From Sphingomonas abaci (GTDB taxonomy: Bacteria; Pseudomonadota; Alphaproteobacteria; Sphingomonadales; Sphingomonadaceae): a stretch of DNA of 64,000 bases. Location: the NCBI RefSeq assembly GCF_014199625.1, contig NZ_JACHNY010000001.1, forward strand, positions 992,001 to 1,056,000. The letters run 5' to 3'. Of the stretch, positions 27,681 to 37,611 are shown piece by piece (positions within the stretch are counted from its first letter, which is position 1; each line of letters opens with the position of its first letter). The translations under genes and the position numbers were made by a program. A model generated the notes under the pieces. That model was not told the DNA's origin. It saw only the letters and a program-made list of their open reading frames with translations, and searched no databases.

Positions 27681-28106
27681 TCAGCCGAATACCCATTGGC
27701 GGTTGAGGACGAAGGTGGCGAGCGGCGTGACCGTCGCCGCCGGGATCAGCGCGACCCAGGGCGGCTGGTGCAGCAGCGCGGTCGCGATCCAGGTGAACAG
27801 GGCGTTGAGCACGAAGCCGAAACTCTGCACCACCAGGAACTTGATGGGAAGCCGCGCGCCCTGCCCGCTCGCCTCATGCCCGCGGAAGCTCCAGCCGCTG
27901 TGCAGGAAGAAGCCGCAGATCACCGCGACCAGGAAGGCGGGCGGCACCGCCAGCACCGCCCAGGCGCGGGGCAGCACCCAATAGGTCAGCGGCAGATAGA
28001 CCGCCGAATAGATCAGCGTCGACAGACCGCCCGCGATGCCGAAGCGGACCAATTGTCCCAGCATCCCGCTTCGCCGCCAATGATCGATATGCGACGAGAG
28101 CGCCAA
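27681..28106 (-). CDS. GtrA-family membrane protein
   Basis: This protein of about 141 residues has four predicted membrane spans, the GtrA pattern: LVRFGIAGGLSTLIYSAVYLPL, an AFLVAVICGFFLHSGWSF region, FLVVQSFGFVLNALFTW and TVTPLATFVLNRQWVFG at the end. GtrA proteins are proposed flippases for polyprenyl-linked sugars used to modify polysaccharides. The start is unsure. TTG at 28106 has AAGGG upstream; ATG at 28064 would trim 14 residues. A further upstream in-frame ATG lies beyond any conserved sequence. It is paired with the methyltransferase gene one base downstream. Confidence 0.8.
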   Translation of the reverse strand: MALSSHIDHWRRSGMLGQLVRFGIAGGLSTLIYSAVYLPLTYWVLPRAWAVLAVPPAFLVAVICGFFLHSGWSFRGHEASGQGARLPIKFLVVQSFGFVLNALFTWIATALLHQPPWVALIPAATVTPLATFVLNRQWVFG

Positions 28107-28194
28107 GACCGTCCGACCCTTTTGTGAAGCGTTGCGCTTTAGGTCGCCGGGCAGGGCGAGGCAATGCCCGTGCCCGCTCCCCTGCATTTCCGCT

Positions 28195-28293
28195 TACCAC
28201 CCCCGGCGAAGGCCGGGGCCCGGTTGGGGGACGCTGGCGACTTGCCCAATCCGTTCCGTTACCCGACCCCCGCCTCCACCGGGGTGGGGTGAC
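28195..28293. repeat. Head-to-head pair of REP-like elements
   Basis: Two copies in opposite orientation fill the gap between GtrA and prfC. The first (about 28197-28231) carries CCCCGGCGAAGGCCGGGG followed by CCCGGTTGGGGG. The second (about 28262-28293) is a diverged reverse copy with CCCCGCCTCCACCGGGG. Each has an internal stem-loop. The same element type occurs at 31086-31187 and, degenerate, at 45503-45541. Confidence 0.65.
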
Positions 28294-28326
28294 ATGGACC
28301 CGGAAAACGTCCGTTTCCAGCCCCCC

Positions 28327-29853
28327 TCAACGCTCGCGGGTCGCCGCGAACTTCACCTTGGGATAGCGGTCGGCGACATAGCCCACCTCCCAGGACGATT
28401 TGGCCAGGAACACCGGATTGCCGTCGCGGTCCTTGGCCATGGCGGCGCGGTTGAGGTCGGTGAAAGCCTTCAGCTCGGCCGGGTCCTCCGCGCTTACCCA
28501 GCGCGCGGTGTCGAACGGCGCGGGCTCCAGCCCGGCGGCGACCTTATATTCGGCGTCCAGCCGCGACAGCAGCACTTCGAGCTGGAGCTGCCCGACCACG
28601 CCGATGATCCAGTTCGACCCGATTTCCGGATAGAAGACCTGCGTCACCCCTTCTTCGGCCATGTCGTCCAGCGCCTTGCGCAGCTGCTTGGTCTTGGTCG
28701 GGTCCTTCAGCGCGACGCGGCGCAGGATTTCGGGCGCGAAATTGGGCAGGCCGGTGAAGCGCACGTCCGCCCGCTCCGACAGCGTGTCGCCGACGCGCAG
28801 TGTGCCGTGGTTGGGGATGCCGATGATGTCGCCCGGATAGGCCTCGTCGGCGATCTCGCGGTCCTGCGCGAAGAACAGGATCGGCGAATGCACCGCGATC
28901 GGCTTGCCGTGCCCGGTCGGGGTCAGCTTCATGCCGCGCTTGAAGGTGCCCGAGCACAGCCGCATGAAGGCGATGCGGTCGCGGTGATTGGGGTCCATGT
29001 TCGCCTGGACCTTGAAGACGAAGCCGGTCACCTCCGGATTTTCGGGCGCGACCGGGGCGGGTTCGGCCGGCTGCGGGCGCGGCGGCGGCGCGAACTTCGC
29101 CAGCGCGCCGATCAGCTCCGCGACGCCGAAATCCTTCAGCGCCGACCCGAAATAGACCGGCGTCAGGTCGCCGTTGCGATAGGCCTCGGCGTCGAACTCG
29201 GCATAGCCGGCCTGGGCCAGCTCGATCTCCTCGGCCCAGCGTTCGGCGAGCACCGGCGCCTCCTCCACCTTGCCCTGGAAGCTGCGGCTGTCGCCCTCGG
29301 GCCGGCTGATCCGGTTGCCCTGCAGGTCGAGCACGCCCTCGAACTCGCCGCCCATGCCGACCGGCCAGCTCATCGGGCACACGTCGAGCGCCAGCATGTC
29401 GGCGATCTCGTCGAGCAGTTCGAACACCGGCCGGCCCTCGCGGTCGACCTTGTTGACGAAGGTGATGATCGGCACCGAGCGCAGCCGGCACACCTCGAAC
29501 AGCTTGCGCGTCTGCGGCTCGATCCCCTTCGCCGCGTCGATCACCATCACCGCCGAATCGACCGCGGTCAGCGTGCGATAGGTGTCCTCCGAGAAATCCT
29601 CGTGGCCCGGCGTGTCGAGCAGGTTGAAGGTGATGCCGTCGCGCTCGAACGTCATCACCGAGGAGGTGACGGAGATGCCGCGCTGCTGCTCGATCTTCAT
29701 CCAGTCCGACCGGGCGCGGCGATTCGCGCCGCGCGCCTTCACCTCGCCCGCCAGGTGGATGGCGCCGCCGACATAGAGGAGCTTCTCGGTCAGCGTGGTC
29801 TTGCCGGCGTCGGGGTGGGAGATGATCGCGAAGGTGCGGCGGGGCGAAGTCAC
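28327..29853 (-). CDS. prfC: Peptide chain release factor 3
   Basis: RF3 is a translational GTPase that recycles RF1/RF2 from the ribosome after termination. The 508-residue product has the GTP-binding motifs HPDAGKTTLTEKLL (G1), QQRGISVTSS (G2), DTPGHEDFSEDTYRTL (G3), NKVDRE (G4), then the beta-barrel and C-terminal domains (GFVFKVQANMDPNHRDRIAFMRLCSG; QVFYPEIGSNWIIGVVGQLQLEVL). The DTYR after the G3 motif distinguishes RF3 from EF-G. It is slightly shorter than the E. coli protein (529), with a compact C-terminus. It stands alone in the minus-strand run. Confidence 0.97.
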   Translation of the reverse strand: MTSPRRTFAIISHPDAGKTTLTEKLLYVGGAIHLAGEVKARGANRRARSDWMKIEQQRGISVTSSVMTFERDGITFNLLDTPGHEDFSEDTYRTLTAVDSAVMVIDAAKGIEPQTRKLFEVCRLRSVPIITFVNKVDREGRPVFELLDEIADMLALDVCPMSWPVGMGGEFEGVLDLQGNRISRPEGDSRSFQGKVEEAPVLAERWAEEIELAQAGYAEFDAEAYRNGDLTPVYFGSALKDFGVAELIGALAKFAPPPRPQPAEPAPVAPENPEVTGFVFKVQANMDPNHRDRIAFMRLCSGTFKRGMKLTPTGHGKPIAVHSPILFFAQDREIADEAYPGDIIGIPNHGTLRVGDTLSERADVRFTGLPNFAPEILRRVALKDPTKTKQLRKALDDMAEEGVTQVFYPEIGSNWIIGVVGQLQLEVLLSRLDAEYKVAAGLEPAPFDTARWVSAEDPAELKAFTDLNRAAMAKDRDGNPVFLAKSSWEVGYVADRYPKVKFAATRER

Positions 29854-30154
29854 GGGCGGGCAATCCGGGTTGGCAGCGGCGCGCCTCTCGGACGGGCGGC
29901 GCGCGGCGGGTACGACAAGGGGCCGTCACGCGCAGGGCGCGGACGCAAGGGGCCTTTACGGTGTTTCCCCGCCATGCGCCATGGGGATTGGATGGCGCGC
30001 GATGCCGCGAAGACGCGACGAGAAGAATGGTTCACGCGGAGACGCGGAGGTGTAGCGTGCGCGAAAGCGCATCAGTCATCCCACCGGCGTCGGGCAGGTA
30101 AGACACGCCGCTTCGCCGACCATCTCTGCGCCTCCGCGTGACCTCAGCCCCCGC
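29854..30154. other. Intergenic region, 301 bp, with long inverted repeat
   Basis: This is the gap between prfC and the aldose-epimerase-like gene, both on the minus strand. The one clear structure is the inverted repeat at 30031-30141. The rest shows no convincing open frame with a ribosome-binding site. Confidence 0.6.
30031..30141. repeat. Long imperfect inverted repeat (TTCACGCGGAG ... CTCCGCGTGA)
   Basis: The left arm TTCACGCGGAGACGCGGAGG (30031-30050) pairs imperfectly with the right arm around 30124-30141, where CTCCGCGTGA is an exact complement of the outer part. About 73 bases separate them. The arms contain tandem GCGGAG units. It is probably an interspersed intergenic palindrome; it does not look like a terminator because of the long loop. 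Confidence 0.5.
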
Positions 30155-31030
30155 TCAATCCTCCAGCGTGACGTGCATGGCGATCACCTTGCTCGCCCGG
30201 CCAGCGACCGAGAAGACGCCCGGCTTGTCGCGATATTCGCCGCTGAAGCCAACCGGATCGGCGATGCCGTGCCACGGCTCGACACAGACGAACGCCGCGC
30301 CGGGCTTGGTCCAGATGCCGAGCTTGTCGGTGTCGGGAAAGTCGATGCGCAACTGCGGCCCCGCCGCCGCGCCGTAGCGGACCGAACGCGACTCGACCGG
30401 GTCCCAGACCAGCGCATCGTCGACGAACAGCGCGTCGGCGAGGTGCAGCGTGCGGCCGTCGAGCGGGCTGTCGCGCGTCTCGGCCGCGATCAGCCCGTCG
30501 GGCGTGATCGCGCGCAGCCGGGCGGGTTCGTCCGCCGCGAAGACGATGCGGTGATCGGCCCGCGCCTCGCCATATGGAAGCGGCCAGGCGAAGGCGGGGT
30601 GGAAGCCGAACTGCGCCAGCAGCGCGGTGTCGTCCGGATTGCTGATCCGCGCCTCGATCGCCAGCGTCGCGCCCGTCAGGCGAAAGGTGATGTCGAGGCG
30701 GAAGGCATAGGGGTAGGCGGCACGCGTCGCGGCGCTGTCGGTGAGCGTGAAGGTCGCGTGATCCTCGCCCTGTTCGCGGACCGCAAAGGCCATGTCGCGG
30801 GCGAACCCGTGCTTGGGCATCGGATAGTCGGTGCCGTCGACACGGATCACGCCGCCATGCGTCACGCCGATCGCCGGGAACAGGATGGGCGCGTGGCGCG
30901 GCCAGAACGCCGGGTCGGCGTTCGTCATCAGCTCGCGGTCGTGCGCATCGCGCAGATGCGTCAATTCCGCGCCGAGCGGGTTGATCGCGGCGCTCAGCCG
31001 GTCGGATCGCAGCCAGACGAGATCGGTCAT
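30155..31030 (-). CDS. Aldose 1-epimerase (mutarotase) family protein
   Basis: This 291-residue cytoplasmic protein has the galactose mutarotase-like fold: a start with INPLGAELTHLRDAHDRELM, RHAPILFPAIG, the catalytic His in PKHGFARDMAF, HPAFAWPLP, and a late Glu region (FVCVEPWHGIADP). This is the LacX/YeaD-like subgroup more than classical GalM. It is likely to interconvert anomers of a hexose, but the substrate is not determined. It is the last gene before the repeat region and prfC and has its own promoter region, which contains REP-like elements. Confidence 0.85.
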   Translation of the reverse strand: MTDLVWLRSDRLSAAINPLGAELTHLRDAHDRELMTNADPAFWPRHAPILFPAIGVTHGGVIRVDGTDYPMPKHGFARDMAFAVREQGEDHATFTLTDSAATRAAYPYAFRLDITFRLTGATLAIEARISNPDDTALLAQFGFHPAFAWPLPYGEARADHRIVFAADEPARLRAITPDGLIAAETRDSPLDGRTLHLADALFVDDALVWDPVESRSVRYGAAAGPQLRIDFPDTDKLGIWTKPGAAFVCVEPWHGIADPVGFSGEYRDKPGVFSVAGRASKVIAMHVTLED

Positions 31031-31085
31031 CGCTTCCCTCCTATTGCCACCCCCGTGATGCGGGATGGTTTGAAACGGAACTCAG

Positions 31086-31187
31086 TTCCCCTGCGAACGC
31101 AGGGGCCCAATCGGGGACGTTTGTCGGAAAGGAGAGCGTGCTGTCACCACGACCTTCCCCACTGGGCCCCCGGCCTTCGCAGGGAAA
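31086..31187. repeat. Head-to-head pair of REP-like elements
   Basis: The left copy (31086-31117) begins TTCCCCTGCGAACGCAGGGG and continues GCCCAATCGGGGA. The right copy (31156-31187) is the same element inverted (reverse complement begins TTTCCCTGCGAAGGCCGGGG and continues GCCCAGTGGGGA). About 38 bases separate them. The pair lies between pheT and the epimerase gene and could form one large cruciform or a transcript hairpin. Confidence 0.75.
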
Positions 31188-31221
31188 TGGGGGGCGCAGG
31201 GGAACAGGAGGATGTGCCCCC

Positions 31222-33573
31222 TCACCCCCGCAGTTGCGCACCCTGCTTCGCCGCGGCGGCGACGACCTTGTCGGCCACCGCCTTCAGATCGGCATCGGTG
31301 AAGCTCTTCTCGCCCGGCTGGAGCACGACCTCGACCGCCACCGACTTCTCGCCCTCGCGCTCGAACACGTCGAACACGCGGGCGGCGACGATTGACGCCT
31401 TGTCCGCGCCCCGTACCGCGCGGACCAGCGCGTCGGCCGACAGAGACGGCGGCACCAGGAAGGCGAAGTCGCGCTTCACCGCCTGAAGCGCGGCCGGCGC
31501 ATAGGCGGCGCGCATGAAGCCGCTGCCGCGCTTGGGCGGCACCGCGTCGAGATAGATCTCCACCACCGCCACCGCGCCGTCCAGGTCGAACGCCTTGGTG
31601 AGCGCGGGGTGCAGCATGCCGAACCGCGCCAGCACCGTCTTCGGCCCCAGCCGGAGGGTGCCCGACTGGCCGGGATGGAAGGCGTCGCCTGCCTCGCCCA
31701 TCACCTGGAGGTTGTCGACCGGCGCACCGGCGGCCGCCAGCAGCGCCAGCGCCTCCGCCTTGGCGTCATAGGCGTCGAACGCCGCCGCCTTGCCCTGCCG
31801 CCAGCCGCGTTGGCTCCGCTCGCCCGCCAGCACCAGGCCGAGCGTCGCGCGCTCGCCCTCGGCCAGGTACCGGCGGCCGATCTCGAACAGCCGCACGCTG
31901 CCGGCCCCACGCCGCAGATTGCGCTCGGCGGCCGACAGGATGCCGGGCAGCAGTGAGGGGCGCATCGCCTTCAGCTCCTCGCTGATCGGATTGGCGAGCG
32001 TGAACGCCGCCCCGCCGAACGCCGCCGCCTGCCGCTCGGACAGGAAGCTCCACGTCACCGCCTCGTCCAGCCCCCGCGCGGCGGCGGCGCGGCGGACGCG
32101 GCGCTCCAGCTTCTGCTCGGGCGTGGCGGTCGGCCGGGCGACGCCAGGGATGCGCGGCAGCGGCACGGGCGCGACCTTGTCGATCCCCTCGATGCGGATC
32201 ACCTCCTCGACCAGATCGGCGATGCCGTCGATGTCGCGCCGCCAGCTCGGCGGCGTCACCTGCCAGTCGTCGCCGACCGTGAAGCCCAGCCCTTCGAGGA
32301 TCGCGCGTTGCCGCTCCGCCGGCACCGCCAGCCCACCCAGCGTCTCGGTCCGCGCCGGGTCATAGGCATAGGTGCGGGTGCCGAGCGGCGGCTCGCCCGC
32401 GCGGGTCACGCCGCTGGCCGTGCCGCCGCAATATTCCAGGACCAGGAAGGTCGCGATGGCGAGGCCGTCGTCGAGGAACGCCGGATCGACGCCGCGCTCG
32501 AACCGCTGGCGCGCGTCGCTGGTCAGCGCCAGCGCCTGGCCGGTGCGCGCGATCGCCTCCGGCGTGAAGTACGCGCATTCGATGATGACGTCCGTGGTCG
32601 TCGCCGACACGCCCGAATGCGCGCCGCCCATGATGCCGCCGATATCGTGCACCGCCACGTCGTCGGCGATGACGGTCATGCCCGCGGACAAGGTGTAGGT
32701 CCGGCCGTTCAGCGCCTCGACCGTCTCGCCCGCCTCCGCCTGGCGGGCGACCAGCCCGCCCGACAGCTTCGCCTTGTCGTAGACGTGCAGGGGGCGGCCG
32801 AGATCGACCGTCAGGTAGTTGGTGATGTCGACCAATGCGGAGATCGGCTTCTGCCCGATCGCGGTCAGGCGACGGCGCATCCATTCCGGCGCCTCGCCAT
32901 TGGTCAGGCCCGACACGCCCTGCGCGAAGAAGGCGGGGCAACCGGCCGCGTCCTCGATGCGCACGTCCGGACCCGGCCCCTCGCCCGGCACCTGCGGCAC
33001 GGTGGGCGGGACCAGCGTGCCCAGGCCCGCTGCCGCCAGGTCGCGCGCGATGCCGTGGACGCCCATGCAATCCTGGCGGTTAGGCGTCACCGACACCTCG
33101 ATCACCGGATCGCCGAGGCCCGCATAATCGGCGAAGGCGGTGCCGATTGGCGCATCCTGTGGCAGCTCGATGATGCCGTCATGATCCTCGCCCAGCTCCA
33201 GCTCGCGGGTCGAGCACATCATGCCGTTCGATTCGACGCCACGGATCGCCGCGACCTTCAGCACCATGCCATTGGCGGGCACCGCCGCGCCGGGCCGGCC
33301 GAACACGCCGACCAGGCCGGCGCGCGCATTGGGGGCGCCGCACACCACCTGGAGCGGGCCGTCGCCGGCATCGACCGACAGCACCTGCAGCTTGTCCGCC
33401 TGGGGGTGCCGCTCGGCGGTCAGCACGCGCGCGACGGTGAACCCGGTCAGCTTGGCGGCCGGATCGGTCACGCCCTCGACCTCCAGCCCGATGCGGGTCA
33501 GCGCCTCGAGGATCGCGTCGAGATCGGCGTCGGTGTTCAGGTGGCTCTTCAGCCAGGACAGGGTGAACTTCAT
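31222..33573 (-). CDS. pheT: Phenylalanyl-tRNA synthetase beta subunit
   Basis: PheT forms the alpha2-beta2 enzyme with PheS and contributes tRNA binding and editing. The 783-residue product starts [18 protein letters not shown]. It has the EMAP-type tRNA-binding domain (about 40-150, [14 protein letters not shown] and [10 protein letters not shown]), the B3/B4 editing domain ([23 protein letters not shown]), the B5 domain and a C-terminal FDX-ACB anticodon domain ending in [16 protein letters not shown]. The ATG overlaps the pheS stop by four bases (ATGA). An upstream in-frame extension lies within pheS and is excluded. Confidence 0.97.
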   Translation of the reverse strand: MKFTLSWLKSHLNTDADLDAILEALTRIGLEVEGVTDPAAKLTGFTVARVLTAERHPQADKLQVLSVDAGDGPLQVVCGAPNARAGLVGVFGRPGAAVPANGMVLKVAAIRGVESNGMMCSTRELELGEDHDGIIELPQDAPIGTAFADYAGLGDPVIEVSVTPNRQDCMGVHGIARDLAAAGLGTLVPPTVPQVPGEGPGPDVRIEDAAGCPAFFAQGVSGLTNGEAPEWMRRRLTAIGQKPISALVDITNYLTVDLGRPLHVYDKAKLSGGLVARQAEAGETVEALNGRTYTLSAGMTVIADDVAVHDIGGIMGGAHSGVSATTTDVIIECAYFTPEAIARTGQALALTSDARQRFERGVDPAFLDDGLAIATFLVLEYCGGTASGVTRAGEPPLGTRTYAYDPARTETLGGLAVPAERQRAILEGLGFTVGDDWQVTPPSWRRDIDGIADLVEEVIRIEGIDKVAPVPLPRIPGVARPTATPEQKLERRVRRAAAARGLDEAVTWSFLSERQAAAFGGAAFTLANPISEELKAMRPSLLPGILSAAERNLRRGAGSVRLFEIGRRYLAEGERATLGLVLAGERSQRGWRQGKAAAFDAYDAKAEALALLAAAGAPVDNLQVMGEAGDAFHPGQSGTLRLGPKTVLARFGMLHPALTKAFDLDGAVAVVEIYLDAVPPKRGSGFMRAAYAPAALQAVKRDFAFLVPPSLSADALVRAVRGADKASIVAARVFDVFEREGEKSVAVEVVLQPGEKSFTDADLKAVADKVVAAAAKQGAQLRG

Positions 33574-34664
33574 GCGCCGACTCCTCCCGACAAAGTGGGC
33601 ACGTCGAGGCTCGCGAACCCGTAATGCTTCAACCAGCGGATATCGCCGTCGAAAAAGGCGCGCAGGTCGTCCATGCCGTATTTCAGCATCGCCAGCCGAT
33701 CGATGCCGCAGCCAAAGGCGAAGCCCTGCCACTCGTCGGGGTCCAGCCCGCAGGCCGCGATCACTTTGGGATGAACCATGCCGGAGCCGAGTACCTCCAT
33801 CCAGCCACCGCCGGAGCCGCCGATGACGCGCTTGCCCTTCTCGATCGTGTAGCCGACATCGACCTCGGCCGAGGGTTCGGTGAAGGGAAAATAGCTGGGG
33901 CGCAGGCGCAGCACGATATCGTCGCGCTCGAAGAACGCCTTGAGGAACGTCTCCAGCGTCCATTTCAGATGCGCCAGCGTGATGCCCTTGTCGATCACCA
34001 GCCCCTCGACCTGGTGGAACATCGGGGTGTGCGTCGCATCCGAATCGGAGCGATAGGTGCGGCCGGGCGCGATGATGCGGATCGGCGGCTGCTGGCCCAT
34101 CATGGTACGGATCTGGACGGGCGAAGTGTGGGTGCGCAGCACGCGCTTCACCAGCGCCTCGTCGCCGCCCGGCTCGACGCCCGCCAGGTAGAAGGTGTCG
34201 TGCATCGCGCGCGCCGGATGCGTCTCCGGAATGTTGAGCGCGGAGAAGTTATGCCAGTCCGTCTCGATCTCCGGGCCGGTCGCGACCGCGAAGCCCAGAT
34301 CGGCGAAGATTTCCGCCAGCTCGTCCATCACCTGGCTGACCGGGTGGATGGTGCCCGCCGGCACCGCGTCGACCGGCAGCGTCAGATCGATCGTCTCGCT
34401 GGCCAGCCGCGCGTCCAGCGCCGCCTGCTCCAGCGCCGCCTTGCGGGTCGCGATCGCCCCCGTGACCGCCTCGCGCAGACCCTGGATCGCCGGGCCCCGC
34501 ACCTGGCGTTCGTCGGGGCTCATGCCACCCAGCGTCTTGAGCAGCTGCGTGATCCGGCCCTGCTTGCCCAGCGCCTCCACGCGCACGGCGTCCAGCGCTT
34601 CCAGCCCCTCGGCGTCGCTCACGGCGGCGAGCAGCGCGTCGCGCATCTGATCGAGATCGGTCAT
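33570..34664 (-). CDS. pheS: Phenylalanyl-tRNA synthetase alpha subunit
   Basis: The catalytic alpha subunit has 364 residues. It has an N-terminal coiled-coil ([34 protein letters not shown]), the class II motifs [64 protein letters not shown] and the terminal [17 protein letters not shown] (motif 3). The ribosome-binding site GAGGA precedes the ATG. A terminator separates it from rplT upstream, so pheST probably has its own promoter in the 34665-34717 gap. Confidence 0.97.
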   Translation of the reverse strand: MTDLDQMRDALLAAVSDAEGLEALDAVRVEALGKQGRITQLLKTLGGMSPDERQVRGPAIQGLREAVTGAIATRKAALEQAALDARLASETIDLTLPVDAVPAGTIHPVSQVMDELAEIFADLGFAVATGPEIETDWHNFSALNIPETHPARAMHDTFYLAGVEPGGDEALVKRVLRTHTSPVQIRTMMGQQPPIRIIAPGRTYRSDSDATHTPMFHQVEGLVIDKGITLAHLKWTLETFLKAFFERDDIVLRLRPSYFPFTEPSAEVDVGYTIEKGKRVIGGSGGGWMEVLGSGMVHPKVIAACGLDPDEWQGFAFGCGIDRLAMLKYGMDDLRAFFDGDIRWLKHYGFASLDVPTLSGGVGA

Positions 34665-34717
34665 TCGTTCCTCATCGTCCCGTCGGCGACGGTTTGCTCC
34701 CGTGCCGATAACGAAAA

Positions 34718-34746
34718 GGGCGCGGATGGCATAGCCACCCGCGCCC
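34718..34746 (-). terminator. Rho-independent terminator after rplT
   Basis: The stem GGGCGCGG plus TGGC pairs with GCCA plus CCGCGCCC (one A/C mismatch), with a 3-base loop. On the minus strand it is followed by TTTTCGTT. It lies 26 bases after the rplT stop. Confidence 0.8.
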
Positions 34747-34771
34747 CGGTTTCACCTCGCGTCAGGCCGGT

Positions 34772-35137
34772 TTACGCGGCCTGCGGGAGAGCCGCCTTCG
34801 CCTGCGCGATGATCGCGCTGAACGCCGCACCCTCGTGCATGGCGATATCGGCCAAGACCTTCCGGTCCAGTTCGATCCCCGCCAGCTTCAGGCCGTGCAT
34901 GAACTGCGAATAGGTCAGGCCCTCGGCGCGGACGCCGGCGTTGATGCGCTGGATCCACAGACCACGGAAAGTCCGCTTCTTCACCTTGCGGTCGCGATAG
35001 GCGTACTGGCCGGCCTTCTCGACCGCCTGGCGCGCGATGCGGATCGTGTTCTTGCGACGGCCGTAATAGCCCTTCGCCTGATCCAAAATCCGCTTGTGCT
35101 TCGCCTTGGTGGTTACACCACGCTTCACTCGTGCCAT
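34772..35137 (-). CDS. rplT: 50S ribosomal protein L20
   Basis: This 121-residue basic protein begins [20 protein letters not shown], continues [35 protein letters not shown] and [24 protein letters not shown]. It is unmistakable L20, an early assembly protein binding 23S rRNA domain II. It follows rpmI by 13 bases on the same strand. In many bacteria L20 represses the rpmI-rplT mRNA; no clear leader structure was identified here. Confidence 0.98.
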   Translation of the reverse strand: MARVKRGVTTKAKHKRILDQAKGYYGRRKNTIRIARQAVEKAGQYAYRDRKVKKRTFRGLWIQRINAGVRAEGLTYSQFMHGLKLAGIELDRKVLADIAMHEGAAFSAIIAQAKAALPQAA

Positions 35138-35150
35138 CTGTCAGCGCTCC

Positions 35151-35354
35151 TCAGTTCAGGCCGTACGGCGCCCAGGCCTTCACCGTCGCGGTGTCGGCCT
35201 TCGACAGCACCTTGGTGCGGCGATTCTGGCGGATGTACTTGGCGTTGTGGCTCATCAGGCGGTGGCGCTTGCCAGCGACGCCGTGCTTGAGCAGGCCGGT
35301 GGCGGTGAGCTTGAAGCGCTTCTTCACGCCGCTCTTGGTCTTGAGCTTGGGCAT
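35151..35354 (-). CDS. rpmI: 50S ribosomal protein L35
   Basis: This 67-residue basic protein begins MPKLKTKSGVKKRFKLTATG and contains HRLMSHNAKYIRQNR, standard for L35. It is first in the rpmI-rplT pair. The usual upstream neighbour infC is absent; instead the gene is divergent from an AsmA-like gene with a 169-base gap holding the promoter(s). Confidence 0.98.
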   Translation of the reverse strand: MPKLKTKSGVKKRFKLTATGLLKHGVAGKRHRLMSHNAKYIRQNRRTKVLSKADTATVKAWAPYGLN

Positions 35355-35523
35355 TTTGGTCCTTTCGCATAAAGCAAGACTTGGGACAGCCGCGGCAGCC
35401 CTGATGGCCGGACCGTCCTGTAGCGCCTCGCTCGGGAAGCGGGCCCCTTAACCGTCCCCCGCGCCAAATGCAACCGCGTGGAACGGTGCGGAACCGAAAC
35501 GGCCCCGAAAGCGTCGGGGGGCG

Positions 35524-37602
35524 ATGGATCAGGCCGCGCCCAGCCCCGACGTGTCGCCTGCGGAGGCGCAGCGGCGTCGCCGTCACATCCTGCGCAACAC
35601 GCTGCTCGGTATCCTGGCGGTGATCTTCGGTCTCTGGCTGCTGCTGTTCGTCACCAAGGGCCGGTTCCTGAAACACCCGTTCGAGCGATTCGTCGCCGGC
35701 CAGACGCACCGCGCCGTGAAGGTCGATGGCGACTTCCAGCTCTATTTCGCGCCGTTCCGGATCAAGCTCCTTGCCGAGCGGTTCACCCTCGCCAATCCGG
35801 CCTGGGCGAGCCGGCCCAACCTGTTCCAGGCCGACCGGATCGACGCGCGGATCGCGCCGCTGTCCCTCCTGTTCGGCAAGCACCGGCTCTACAGCCTCGA
35901 CCTGGCGAACGGCGCGGCCGATCTGGAATGGAACGCCGCGCATACCACCAACAGCTGGACGTTCAGCGACCAGAAGGGCGGCAAGCCGCTGGAATTCCCG
36001 CGAATCGACACCGCCACCGTTACCGGCACGACGGTGCGCTACCGCGACCCCCGGATGCGGCTGCTCGCCGACCTGTCGCTCGACGACATCCGCTCGACCG
36101 ATGCGCGGATCGGCCGCGCGGTCGGCGTGACGGGCAAGGGCGTGATCCGCGACACGCCCTTCCGCCTCGCCGGACGACTGCTGTCGCCCGACGCCACCGC
36201 CAATCGCGGCCGGAACCAGCTCGTCGCACGGATGTGGGCGGCGCATAACGTCGTCGACGTTTCGGGCACCCTGCCTTCGATCGCGGATATCGAGAACGTC
36301 CCGCTCCAGACCCGCGCCACAGGTCGCAACCTGCAGGAGCTGCTGGGCATCATCGGCGTCTACATCCCGCAGACGCGCACCTATCGCCTCCATGCGCAGA
36401 TGGTGAAGAGCGGCGACGAATATCGGTTCACGCGCATGGCCGGCCGCTTCGGCGACAGCGACATCAGCGGCCGCTTCACCGTGACGCAGAGCATACCCAA
36501 GGTGCATATCGGCGCGGAGCTGCGCACCCGCAGCCTCGACATCGTCGACGTCGCCCCGTTCATCGGCTACAATCCCGATATCGTCGCGACCAGGGGCGCG
36601 GTCGCCGCCGCCGCCGCGACCGGCGCGGCCCCCGCCCGGCTGCTGCCCGACGCGCCGCTCAACGTCGCGGCGATGCGCGCCTTCAACGCCGACGCGCATT
36701 GGACAGTCGGCGCGGTGCGGTCGCGCCGCATTCCGATTTCCGACATCGACCTGACCGTCAAGCTGAAGGATTCGGTGCTGACGCTGTCGCCGCTGACCAT
36801 GGCGCTGTCGCGCGGCAACGTCGCCTCCGACGTGCGGATCGACACCAATGCCCGGCCCGCAGACGCGACCTACGACATCCGCCTGGCGCCGACGCCGCTC
36901 GGCAAACTGCTCGCCGGCTGGGGCGTGTCCGAATCGGGGACCAGCGGCACGCTGAAGGGCCGGATCGAACTCCGCGGGCGCGGCGACACCATCCATGACT
37001 CGCTGTCGACCGCGCAGGGGCGGATGGCGTTCATCATGCCGCAGGGCACGTTGTGGACACGCAACGTCCAGCTCGCCGAGCTGGACCTCGGCACCTTCGT
37101 GCAGAAGATGTTCGAGGACAAGCTCAAGAAGCCGGTCGAGGTCAATTGCGGCCTGATCGCCTTCACCGTGCGCAACGGCATCGCCGCCGCCGACCCGATC
37201 CTGATCGACACCACCAAGAACGTCATCACCGGCAAGGGCGGCTTCAGCTTCAAGACCGAGGCGGTCGATCTGGCCTTCCGCGCCGACGGCAAGAAGTTCA
37301 GCCTGTTCTCGGGCCAGTCGCCGGTCGGCATCCGCGGCTATTTCGCGCAGCCCGCGCTCCAGGTGATCTCACCGCAACTGCTCGGCCGCGCCGGGGCGGG
37401 GCTGGGCCTGGCGCTGCTGGCGACGCCGCCCGCGGCGATCCTGGCGTTCGTCGATGTCGGCGACGCCAAGTCGGCGGCCTGCGGCCCGGTGCTGGCCGGC
37501 GCGACCGCTGCCGCCCAGCGCACCACCAAGGGTCAGCCGCGCGACGATGTCAGCAACCAGCCCGCCAAGTCGCAGCGCAAGAAATTCCTGGGGATTTTCT
37601 GA
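35524..37602 (+). CDS. AsmA-family envelope protein
   Basis: This 692-residue protein has one N-terminal membrane span (about 24-45, LRNTLLGILAVIFGLWLLLFV) after a basic cytoplasmic tail, and a long periplasmic body typical of AsmA proteins. The N-terminal AsmA part has FLKHPFERFVAGQTHRAVKVDGDFQLY. The C-terminal part has LKGRIELRGRGDTIHDSLSTAQGRMAF and NCGLIAFTVRNGIAAADPILIDT, typical of the AsmA C-terminal domain. The family is linked with outer-membrane lipid transport and assembly. The last ~60 residues include a hydrophobic segment (LGLALLATPPAAILAFV). The end is close to, but does not overlap, the convergent dapF-like gene. Confidence 0.9.
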   Translation: MDQAAPSPDVSPAEAQRRRRHILRNTLLGILAVIFGLWLLLFVTKGRFLKHPFERFVAGQTHRAVKVDGDFQLYFAPFRIKLLAERFTLANPAWASRPNLFQADRIDARIAPLSLLFGKHRLYSLDLANGAADLEWNAAHTTNSWTFSDQKGGKPLEFPRIDTATVTGTTVRYRDPRMRLLADLSLDDIRSTDARIGRAVGVTGKGVIRDTPFRLAGRLLSPDATANRGRNQLVARMWAAHNVVDVSGTLPSIADIENVPLQTRATGRNLQELLGIIGVYIPQTRTYRLHAQMVKSGDEYRFTRMAGRFGDSDISGRFTVTQSIPKVHIGAELRTRSLDIVDVAPFIGYNPDIVATRGAVAAAAATGAAPARLLPDAPLNVAAMRAFNADAHWTVGAVRSRRIPISDIDLTVKLKDSVLTLSPLTMALSRGNVASDVRIDTNARPADATYDIRLAPTPLGKLLAGWGVSESGTSGTLKGRIELRGRGDTIHDSLSTAQGRMAFIMPQGTLWTRNVQLAELDLGTFVQKMFEDKLKKPVEVNCGLIAFTVRNGIAAADPILIDTTKNVITGKGGFSFKTEAVDLAFRADGKKFSLFSGQSPVGIRGYFAQPALQVISPQLLGRAGAGLGLALLATPPAAILAFVDVGDAKSAACGPVLAGATAAAQRTTKGQPRDDVSNQPAKSQRKKFLGIF

Positions 37603-37611
37603 CCGGCCGGA

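Noticed and set aside
31222..33963. pheT start 130 codons further upstream
   Set aside because: The extra residues are an out-of-frame reading of pheS; the conserved MKFTLSWLK start and the ATGA overlap at 33573 fit the operon.
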